The translations under genes and the position numbers were made by a program. A stretch of 64,000 bases of DNA from Ptiloglossa arizonensis (lineage: Eukaryota; Arthropoda; Insecta; Hymenoptera; Colletidae): positions 7,564,001 through 7,628,000 of the forward strand of contig NC_135060.1 of assembly GCF_051014685.1 (NCBI RefSeq). Direction: 5' to 3'. Positions 48,601 to 60,600 of this stretch are shown here, in pieces (positions within the stretch are counted from its first letter, which is position 1; every line of letters starts with the position of its first letter). The notes below the pieces were generated by a model. That model had not been told where the DNA came from. It worked only from the letters and a program-made list of their open reading frames with translations, and did no database searches.

Positions 48601-51600
48601 AACGTTTACGAAACAGCAGAAAGTGGTATTATAGATGTATAATAAGATTGTAAATCTTATTACAGAGATTATATTATAATATTGCATGTTAATGTCTCTT
48701 AACATTATTACATACTTCATATTCAATATTAATAATATTAACATGATTTTGAAAATATTTTGCACATTACACAAAAATAAGAAACATGTTTCAATACACA
48801 ATTCCTTATTCTTTTAATTGAAGACATTAATTAATCAGAAATTTATCAATATACGCTCACACTTTTTTAAAAATTACTTATATTATTTTTTTCTATGGTT
48901 AATAAAAAAAAAAAAAAAAAAAAAACAATAAAATAGTAGAATTTTCTCATTTACAACTCAAATATTTCAATACATAGCAACGAACAATTAATTCGATAAA
49001 TCGAAAGAATCCTATGATTGCAGTAGATGTTACACTACTAGTAGTGAATGTTGTTTCTTGTTATTACTGCAGAAGAAAAGAAGAGAAGAAGAATGTATTT
49101 CTTAATGACAATCAAGACCGAATAAACTGAGGAAGTAAGAAAAGAGCGAGGAGTCACGAAGATACACGAGCCTGTGCATGCGTGGGCGAAAATGCACGAA
49201 CGCGTGGGTTACAGAAACACGAGGAGGCGTGCTTGGCTTCGTTGAGACGAGGAACAAGATCCGCGGAATCGTGGGTATAGGTTAGGTGGGTAACCCAGTT
49301 TCGCCGGTGCACCAGGCCAGACTGCAGCAACGCCGTTCAACGATCGATACCTATATGCACCCGGTACTGCCCACAGCCTAGATTCGCTTGTCTAGGATAG
49401 GTGCAAGAAGGGGAGTGCGTGACCTACATCTCGGAAGTAGGAAATGCAACGAAAATGTAATTTAGACAGTCAAATTCGGGGATCGTTCATTCGGTAATAA
49501 AAGTACAACACACTGAAGGATATTGTGTCGCTATTATTGCATTACATTATAATTATACCCCATCTGCTTGACTGTCATTGATCAAATTTAATCTTGATTA
49601 AAGATCACGGTGATCGATCCTATGCGAAATTAAAATTTAAGTTTCTCTATGGAGCTTTCAAAAGATTTTAGTCCTTAGAAATATGATCATCCTAAATTCA
49701 ACATAAGGCATCCCATTTTAATTTTTCAATACAATTATCATCGGATTTATTTACTGGTTAAAAGAATATTTTACGTGAAAGTTATATTATTTCAAGACAG
49801 AAATATTATAAATCAGCATAATTTTATTGCAAGTGAAATTGTTTTCGAGATTTGAAGTGTATTTCTATTTTTGTTGCATAAAATCACGGTAGACTTGAAA
49901 TATTTATTTTGTGTTTGTAAGTAACGTCGAGGTTTAAAGCAATTTTTAATTTCTGCATTAAGTTTTGAAAGTATAATACCAATCATTAATTCATTTTTGA
50001 CCTTGAATGTTCTTACATATCATAAGGTCGTTAAATTTATTTGTAACAAATCTAAATGAGAAAAATATATGACTACATTAATTGTAGAATGTCCCCCTTG
50101 TAAAGGGGAAGACATAACTTTCGTATAAACCTTTTGTTTAAACGACCACCAACAGTGTCTGAGATTGTACTCGTATCGAAAGATTAAAACGAGAGACCGT
50201 GTATTCAATTTTACTTTCTTTCTCCCTTGGTTCAACATTGATAAGAAAGATATACTCGTCGTCACCGTTGACTCATGAGATATTCAACATAAAACTAAGA
50301 AAGTGTTTGAAACAACTGATAAAATATATTGAGTTTTAAATTTAAGAAATAGCAATTTGGGGGATAAAATAAATTTAAATAAATCTAAATAAACGCATAA
50401 GATTAAAGTAATACTGTGACTAAATTGAAACGAATGTAATCCATGTTTTCTAAGCACTAAAATTGTAAATATGCAAGCTTGGATCCTTTACAAAGCGTTA
50501 AGTAAAAGAATTAGTAAGTACGCACGTACATTTCGCTTCTACGATATAGTATGTACACATACGTGTGCGTCGCATATTTTTCAAATGGTGATTGAGGTGG
50601 GGGTCGAACAGGGAGAGGGTGGAGCCGAAGTTGCCGATGGTGGGAGGGAAGAACGTCTGGCCGGTTAGACAGAAGAAAAACCGAAGATTTCGGGGATAAG
50701 AGGGAGAGGTAAGCTATGTGCGTCGAATACGCACGAAACGTCTGTAGTCGAATAGCAAAAGGGGAGAAGCAGCGAAGTTAGACCTGTAACCTCAGGCAAC
50801 CTTCAGCTGTCTGGGTTCAAACGTTTCGGCCCAGACACGACGCACTAGTTCAAAGTCCTCTGGTGAAAACATAGCTGTTACTGACTCATGCTTGCCAAAA
50901 GAATTCAAAGAAATCGACCACGGTCACAAACTTTTTCAAAGCGTGCGATGATTCATTGATAATTATTATAGATATACACGGACTTCAATAACATCCAGAA
51001 ATTTCCCTTGGTTCATTCAATTGCGTTGATGTTTACAATTATGTTAATATTTTCTGTGAAATTCTGGGAGATAATGTTATATTCAGAAACAAGTGTAATT
51101 ATATTAAAAAAAAAAAAGATATATGCAGGTAGAAGGTGTCTCATTTAAATTGACATAACGAAATATCTCGTAGACATTAAAAACAAGATGGAATATGTCT
51201 TTCGTAATTTTGAGAGGAGATTCAAATGGTATTATTAGTTTTTGGTCGGTCAGGAAATTAGAGAATAAAATCCTAATTGATTTGTTTTTGATCGCGGGTC
51301 CAGTTACAAAGTGACACTCAAACTTTGCAAATCATTTTCGTGAAATTCTTAACCTAAGAACACTTTGTATAGGTGTAACTTATGACGCTTTAAAATTTTC
51401 TGAAAATTAATTTGAAATATTTTAGAACTACAAGAGATTGAATGAATACTCACATATAGATTGTGAGGAACTGCAACTAACACACAAACTTCATTTCCAT
51501 ATGTACATTACCATTTTAAGAAAATTGTTTAATTACACAGTAAAATGAACGACATAATGGGTATCCTCTTCCAAGATACCGTAATGCATACAAATTAACA

Positions 51601-54600
51601 GCCTCATCAATATTTTGTCTTGATTCACGATAAATAAAAATGATTTCAATTATTTTTTCAACTGTTAAATATTCCATATTTAACTCATAATAAATTAATA
51701 ACTGCATAAATGTGGTTAACAATACAACATCTTCTAAACTACTTCCGCTTTGATCTGTAGAGCTTTTCGATGAGATTCAAGCTATGAGTAACTTATGTCT
51801 ACATACAAGAAAATAGACTTCTGCAAAATCAAAAACAAATGCGAAAAGTAGATGAAGAAGAATATCGAAACTTTTTAGATTTTGGAAGATAATCATTTTG
51901 TAGATGTTTCTCTAAATATCTTGAAAAATAGAGGTTTCACAAAAAAATGTATCGGATAAAAGATATGCGTATTTTAAAGAGGACACGTTGTACAATAAAA
52001 AAGAAAAAAACATTGTTGGTCACAGCAGGTTCAGGTAATTGTGTAACTGGATTGTGATACTTAATCTAACGAAATTTTGTTTATGAGAGTGTCTCTTATC
52101 TGCTATTTCGTGCCTATTTTTCATTATTAATCGTAACTGGTAATCTGACGAATGAAAATTTTTAAATGCTATACACTATGTCGTTGATGACCGACATATC
52201 GAGATACACGCTAAGATATTATTTTCTATCTTCGATATTCGACATTCATCAAAAATATACGTTGCGTTATAGAGTCTATGAGATTGTTACAAAACCAAAG
52301 AATGAGAAGAAAGTAGATAGAAGGTGCACACGCCGTGGACCATAGTCCAAGTCGGTTTCCAAGGGTCTTTGAGCCATCAAGCCGTTGACCTTGGAAAGGT
52401 AGCATGGAGATCTCGTGGTGTGAGAGCAGTAGTACTCTCCTCTCTACGTGGGCGTTTGGTAGGAGGTTACAAGCCTGCGAGAGGAAAAAGGCCGATCGCA
52501 ACGCAAAGGAAAGGAGTAACATGAGGCAACGAATGTCTGGATGGAGATAGAGAGTCTCCGTGAAGGGAGGGTCGATATTTACCGGCCTTCCCCCTTCCCT
52601 CAGCCGGGCAACGACCTACCACCCCTGCATGCCCACGAACTCGATCTTCTACCCTCTGTCGCTTTCTCTCTTATACAGGTACTCCTCGACTTACGACGGA
52701 GTTTCGTTCAGTAACTTTGGTCGTAACTCCAATTTCATGCAAGATATGTCAAACATAAATGTGACTGGCAAATAATAAAACAACCGACATAAATTAATCT
52801 TCATATATTTAAGTTTTATTACAGAATACGTCAATTGAAATAAGTACCTCAGTTGTAAGTCGAAGATACTAATACTACTTGTATTCAATTTATCCCGTTA
52901 TACTCTTTGCCTCTGACATCATCCATCTACCTCGCTCTCTTGTACCACCCTTAGTGTCGCCACGTTATACGTTACTGCATCCTAACCCTGAAACGACTCA
53001 AGTTGTGTCCCTTGAGACGTCCAACTATACTGAGGAAGACACCGTGGTCAAGAGCGGAGGCAGGACCGTGGCGTATAAAATACACATAAACACGACATAG
53101 TGTTATCGACCTACCGACTTCTAAATCATTTGTTCGTATTTAATCTATTAGTAAACATACCAGTGTAAAAGTTACACCAATTACTATTGTAGGCACGTCT
53201 ACCTTTAATTTATTTCAAATGTTTGTCCATTCTCCTAGCATTTTCATATTCTTCCTTCTCTGTGTAAAATCATTTCTAGAAGAGAACGTATCATAAAATG
53301 TAAACATTTAAAATCAGATTCAGAAAATTTTTTTTTTCTTTTTTATAAACGAAGCATAAATACGAATGAACAGGGATGGGAATCTGTGGCTTTTTGAAAT
53401 ATTTGGTATTTATCTTCTTTATTTATAAAATAAATTTTATCAAACGACGTATGATTAATAAATTAAAATTAAAAAATTGTTATCTTTCAAGCACAGTTTT
53501 AAAAAATTAATCGATTTTATCAATCTATTTATTGCTCTATGGTTAGTATGGTTAGTGACCCTTTTTTTATTTGGTTCGTGGACAATACACAAAAGAAAGA
53601 TATAGACTAACAAACTTCGCTCGTTTGTAAATTTGTAAAAAAACATTAATTTATAACCAGGTAAATGTGTCTTTATAATTTTGGCAAAATTGACTATACA
53701 CAAAGCATGTGACCTTACGAGGGATGCGTAAGATGATGTGCCGTCTTTCAATTCTAAAAGGTCCCTACCCCTGAACTAGGACTGTAGATTAACCTGTCTT
53801 ATAAAAAACGTGAACGCCTTCCTTAACCTTATGCAGAATAGTGAATATTTGTATATATACAAATGAAAAATATGCGTATAAATTGAACAAGTACTGCTTT
53901 TAAAAATTGTAATGAAACAACTTATAATACGCAGCGGTATACTGCCACCTACACGGAAACAGTTAAAACGAATTTCATCAACTCGGTCGGTAAAAAAGTG
54001 AATAACTCAAAATTATTGACTTTTAAGAAACTTATAAATGTAATTGCTTATATAATAGCAATACACATTTTTCATCAGTGATCCTTAAATAATCGAAATA
54101 TTCAATTTTTATTTACGATAAATTATGTAACCCTAAATGCGAATAGAAATGGCCTTTGACATTTTGTATTTAATTTTCCTCGTATATTCAGTTCTACGTT
54201 TAATTAACAATTTCAGTTACATTCTCGATTGGTTGCTTGTGGTTAATATTGAATCCGAATTTAAAACGGACGCTTTGAATAATATTAAGATGAGAAACAT
54301 TGTTGCGACATACTATGAATGTCACATACGAGCATGCATGCATTCTACATCTCAACTTCTCTAATCAGGATTGTACATAAGCATGCCCGAGTACACAGTT
54401 ACGCAGAATGACGTTGCTGAAGCGGAAATAGCAGTTTTACTGACTGACCTAATAACATTTGCTCATCATTTTTATCTTTCTTGTGTTTGATACACAGTGT
54501 AAAAAAAGTAGTGCCTATAGATACTAATCTACAATATTTGTATAGGAAGATTTGTTTATTATTTGTGTTTCTCCATCGGGATAATTTATTCGTTTAATAA

Positions 54601-57600
54601 AAAGTAGCATAGTAATCCACGAGTTCGATACTCTATGGAGTAATAAAAGTATTACGAGTCAAAGCTGAATGTCATTCTCTACTTCTTTGTTCCGACTATT
54701 CGTATTCATTCAAAAAAATTATACTTGCCACTGTTATCGGATATGTATATTTTTCACTTGCTTTTACCATCTTGGAGATTTCCACGGAAAACATATTTAT
54801 CGTGCAACTTCATCGCAGAAAAATACCTTTGAACGGTTTATAATTTCTTCAAAAAAATACGCTGTTTCTCTCGTGCATTCAAACTTAAAGCTTTGTTTAA
54901 GTACTTCATTCAACATGCAATCGTAAAATACTTGCTTCATTATTAAACAAAATTGGTTTTGCAGCTATTAGTAAATAGTAACATTCTAACAATTCACAAA
55001 CTGTTTTACAGATGCTGAAATCTGTAATAACAAAGAAGTCTATTGTTAAGAGTAAAAAAAAAGTAATATCAGAAAGCTTTAACTTGAAGAAATTAGAAAT
55101 GATTGTATTTAACATTGTATTTCGCAGATATTGCTTACTTGAATACAGATTCATGCAAAAGAATGAAGTTCAAAATGATGTTAGGCATAATTTTATTCAC
55201 ACAGCAAATAATAAACGAGAATAATAAATAAATTATTATTCGTCGGCAATGACTAATTTTTATTAAATTAGAAGCTAATAAATGACTAACTAAAACCCTA
55301 TTTATTCATGCATGGATTAGCACTTTCTGTTACTCGATAAATAAAATTTTTATCTAAAGAAAAATGCTACCGTAATTCTTCCTCTACGTGAACTCTAGAT
55401 TTTTATCTAAATACAGATTTTACTTATCTCTTGCACGAAAATGTAGTGTTTGACAAGTATAACTGAGACATTGTTCAACACCTTTTAAGTTTATTGACAG
55501 TATTCATTGTTACTCTAGCGATTAACTGATAAATAAAGAATGAGTGCGTTCGGAAAGTTTTCACGCGGCAATAAAACTGAATTCTTGAGGTGAATAATAG
55601 GGCAGTTGAAGACGTGTTGACTCACTTTAAGCTACATTAGTGTTGGGTATAACGTGGTAGTAAAAGCAAGGATTTAATAGGCGTGTCAGCAACGTGCACG
55701 ATATTTAATCGCGATTTGAAGGAGAAAGCTCTTCTGCTAAATGAAAGGACCACAGAATGATCACTTTCCAGGTAAGTAAACTAAGAGAAAAACAAGTACT
55801 ATGCTGCTTAAGATAAAGGATCTCATATTTGGAGAACGAACCAAATATCAGGAATTTTGGAAAATCAGCTAAATACTAAAAATATTTAAAAAAGTACCAT
55901 ACAACGTGTTTGTGATATATAATAAAATATGGACGTGACTACAACAGTAAAGTCAGCACACAAAAATAATAAAAAAAAGTTTATGCAAACAGTATGACTG
56001 ATCTGACCTTGTTTCTGAGTTATAGTTGTGTTTAGTATTTCAATCATTCTCGTTCCAATCTGACATTTGTAATCGACGCTTACTATCTCAGTAGAACTTC
56101 GATGGACACGTTCCGTGCTGCGTGGACCACCGGTGGTCCACAGTGGACTTCTCGTTTAGGCCATTTACGATGTTCACTATTAAGAGAATATTGTCACAAA
56201 ATATTTCATAGCATTATTAATTACAATTTTTTCAATAAAAGTATATTTTTGTTTTATAGTAGCAATTTGTAGGTTAACTTTCCTTCTTGGCGATAACGAT
56301 ACTTGCAGTCTTATAAGTATCATAAGATATAAATTATAAGATAAAAATTATAAACGTTTAATGTACGATATCATCGATGATCCATGCAGCCTGAATAGAA
56401 AATCGGATAACATTAACGCGGCATAAAATATCTTAACAGGCTGAAAAAATCGTATCCCTCCGAATAATCGAGACCTGAGGAAAAATGATTAAAGCCATAT
56501 TCTGTATAGAAAATATGTAAACTTTTTATATGGCAAAAAATGTAACTCAGAAACAAGGTTAAATAAGATAAATATTCATATACTCTTCTTTCTTTTATTT
56601 CTATATGATGAATTTAATTTAGCAGAATAAAAATTAAATTTCTACTTTGAATATTTTTTTCATAAATGTAATAGGAAAGCGGAGAACAAGGTGTTCTGTT
56701 TTTGATAAAGCTAAATTGTTGTTGTTATTGTATAATAAAATTGATTAAACGACAAATGATTAAAAGCAAAGTCCTTTAACAATTAATGTATGTTATGTAC
56801 TTCATGAAATAAAAAACTATTCAACCATGCGTAAAAGTACACTTTCTACCAGGAACTGCTCAGAAGCTGGTTTACCAACCAACACGATATGCGCGTGTTA
56901 AATGTCAAAATGTTAAAGTACCGTAAATTTTCCATAAACACATTAAGTAACACGAAATAAAGTCTCATTATTTTAATACCGTTACACATTATCCTAATAT
57001 TTTACTTTGATAATATCAAAAAGAAAGAAATAATTCAATCTAGAGAAACGTATACAAAAGAAAAAACTTAATACTATCTATTAAAATAGCAGTACGTACT
57101 TTAGAAATTTTTATATTAATTAAATAATAAAATAAAACATATAATGTGTAATAACCAGCTAGAATGCTAATGTCTAAGTACACAATTTTAAATAATCAAC
57201 TCTTAGCCAATATTCGCATTTCTGTTCACAGACTTTTACCACATTGCTGACGAGGTCATATAAATTGTATTAGTTCTACAATAAGCTACACAATTACGTA
57301 CACATCCAACGATTATATAAAAGAAAACCGACTTCCTTTTCGATAGAACGTCAAGATTATATTAATTACTTTTTTCTAATCCCTTCAACTTTTTGCACTT
57401 ATACAAAACATGTATTCCAACGAATAATACTGAAAAAACTGAATGGTTTTCTTTAAAATTATGACATTAATAGTTATTAAATATTTTTAACGAATTTTAC
57501 ATATAAAACAAGTAAAGCATTTATATATATTGCTTATAGCAATATATAGCAAAATAATAGAATAATTATCTCCAACGTAAGAAAAAGAATATTCATAATA

Positions 57601-60600
57601 CGTACATAATACGTACATAATACGTCATAGCTTTGCAGATACTTTCTACTTTGAATAATTGCAAAAATAAATATTTAAAATGTTATCAAAAAAAGAGGGC
57701 ACGTGTAAACTTCTTCGATCGTATGTTGACATATATATAAATTATGAAGTTTTTTTAAATCTTATCGATAAAAGTTAAGATTTTCCCCCCATAATTTTTG
57801 TTCCGTAAAATGTTTCATTACTTTGTTTCATTTACACATTGTTAGAAATAATTGATCCACATTTTTACGCGTTTATATATGACCTTCAATTATAGGATCA
57901 TTGAACTTGTTTTAAAAAGTAAAAAATCTTCGTTATATATTAATAAAAATATTTTAAGTAATAAAATTAGACGAGTCACCTGATATATGTCTCTTTATGA
58001 TCACAATGGATCTCAAAAGTACTCTATGTTTGCAGTACTGAACTGCATTAAATAATATATGTATATCGGGTGTTCTGCAATGAGTGAAACACGACACAGA
58101 AATATTGTTCCACCGTACAGATCCAAGAATATGTTTACACTCACGGAATGCGCGCACATATTTCATGCATCTATCAGGTATTTTTGCCCCACCGAGTGTA
58201 CAAACAAGAGGCTGATTCTATATGCAGAAAGCAAATGAAACTGTAAAACAAAATTGTTTTACACGATGCTTCGTATCCGATAAAACCGATTTTGCAACCA
58301 CTTGAGATACGAATACGTTTTATTAAAATTCGGTTTAATAGATCTCGCTGTAGACATCTATGCTATAAATGCTTTTGTATAATATATAGAAATAATAATT
58401 TGTACGTGGAAATACTATTTTCTTACTATTAACTTCTAATTCTTCGTGCATAAACACAAAAGGCACATATAATTGAGACCTACGAATCAAGCGCACGCGT
58501 AACTCGTATATTTTCAAAATCGATTTTCTCGAAAACGAAGCTTCGTATACAAAAGTGTCACACAATCCCATCAGTTTGTTTTTGCAGATAAAATCTTCTC
58601 GTTGCTGTATCACTTCTATTGGAACATCCTGTATATCATAAACCGTGAAGCATATGAAAATTAAGGTCAAAAAATGCGAAACAATTTCTACGGGAGATTT
58701 GCGTTGAATAAATTAAGAAAAGGTGCAAATTAAATTAATAAAAAAAAGGGGACAATAGTTTCGTAAGTCGAGCAGCACAACGTGACCGTAAATACACGGT
58801 CGCGTTCAAGGAGCGACGAGATCACTAAGAAGCAAGCGAAGTACGGTTAGTTTCTCCCCGGATGTCTGATGGCCTCTTTCTTGTACAAGCGGCCTTGCCA
58901 GGAATGCACATTTTCCGCCGGTTCTCCGTTTACTTTAGCTTCGATTCGAATCGATGCACAGACGTCTGCCACCTTTCACCCATCGTCTCTCTTAATCACG
59001 TGACCAAAGCTGTTATCGTTCAACATCGTCATCGTCGTTGCTGTCGTTTGAATTGCCTCGGGAACGTTCGGCTATAATGCTCAATTTTACAACTTAGGAA
59101 TGTGCTCTTTGGCATGGTATTTGTTGAAATTCATGAAGCTCCTGGACATCTAATACACCAGTAAAAAAAGTTCGAGAATGTAACGACGTACTTCCTTGAT
59201 TTATCAACACTTTCAAAGCTCCAGCATTCTATAAAAATTAGACATTCAATGAAAATATTATTGCGCCAAATATTACAATACTTTCTTCAGTTTCAAATTT
59301 GGTATATTCTACCAAATTGTCCAGGAACGCGACCCCGTAATTATTACAAACAGTATATATATTACACAAATTAATAAAATCAAATATTTAAGAATCAAAT
59401 CATAGTGATATATAGTATTCATTGGATGAACTTATCTATCTAATACTTTCCCTAAAATGTGTATTTCTTCTTATTTAATTTTGGATTATAGCAATTCACT
59501 TTAAAGATTAATATTCAATTTCTTTAACATATCCTAAGTTGAACACGATTTATGTCGTGAAGAATTAAACAAAATTTTACTGAATGAGAGCTGCCCCAGT
59601 ATTTGGAAAAAGTTGGTCAAATATCCAAACGGAACTGGATACTTGAATACTTCGAATAATTCGATTGTTTAAGGAGCCAAACAAAATTCTATGTGTTTAA
59701 ATTATTTGAATAATTCAAAATACTAACATTCTTTAGTATATTAGCTTCTTCTTACAAAACATATCCTCTAAAAAATTTCCTATTTCCTATTCTCATTTGT
59801 AATATTTAGTTTCGAAACTGTAAAGGTATGAACTAACACTTTGAAAATAATTATTTGTTATGTTTCATTAAATGTAATACAATTCGACCGTAAGTTGATT
59901 TGAAACCGGTAAGATTAATGCTTAACAGTCACTGTGCTTACGTTAGGCAACCACTTATCTAAACTATTACTCGCAAAATAGAAAGAGAAAGGAAATCTGC
60001 GGTGTTGTTTCAACGCAACCAAATAACTAGGTAGCGTATCGAAGAATGCTATGAAGTATAGTTTCTAATGGACGCGAAGACTTGTAACAAAAAAATATTT
60101 TAATTGTTATTCATGAGAAAAATAAGATTTTTTAAATCAGTGACGAGTTAAATCCTTGAAGCTTTAAAACTACGAGAAATTCTTTCATGTTTTATGAACG
60201 TCTTTCGTATGCGCAATTCTACGTTCAAAAGGTTACTGCCTGAATTCGAAAAGAATCGATTTCGGAATTTCTTTCTTGCGAACTATTAACGTTCACTGAC
60301 CTAATTTATTTCCATTCAAAAGTACATTCATTTCAGTAATTCCACTTAAAAATTTATCAGAAAACTGTAGAATATGTTGGAGATAATCATCGTCGGACAT
60401 ATTTTTTTTGTAATATTTTGAAATGGACTCAATGCTGCTTTAACGATTTAAATGAAACAAAACGATCGGACAAATGATAACGTAATTGCTTAGTTACGAT
60501 CGCAAATGTTTAAGTTTCTTAGGTAAAGTAATATGACACATTCTTTAAAATTATAATTCAATTTTTATACGTTCTTGGCGGTTTTCTGAAGTTAAAAAAA

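Noticed and set aside
50780..50850. tRNA-like GGGTTCAAACG (B-box-like) with GTCTGGG/CCCAGAC arms
   Set aside because: The arms enclose a 14-base loop and no A-box or acceptor stem is present at the right distance, so it is not a tRNA.
51120..51420. GGTGTCTCATTTAAATTGAC region as a transposable element
   Set aside because: The text resembles dispersed hymenopteran repeats, but I could not find a convincing inverted partner or edges, so it is not listed as a feature.
52324..53100. Plus-strand frames in the 52.3-53.1 kb islands
   Set aside because: They lie in and around a transposon-like inverted repeat, are short, and match no protein I recognise.
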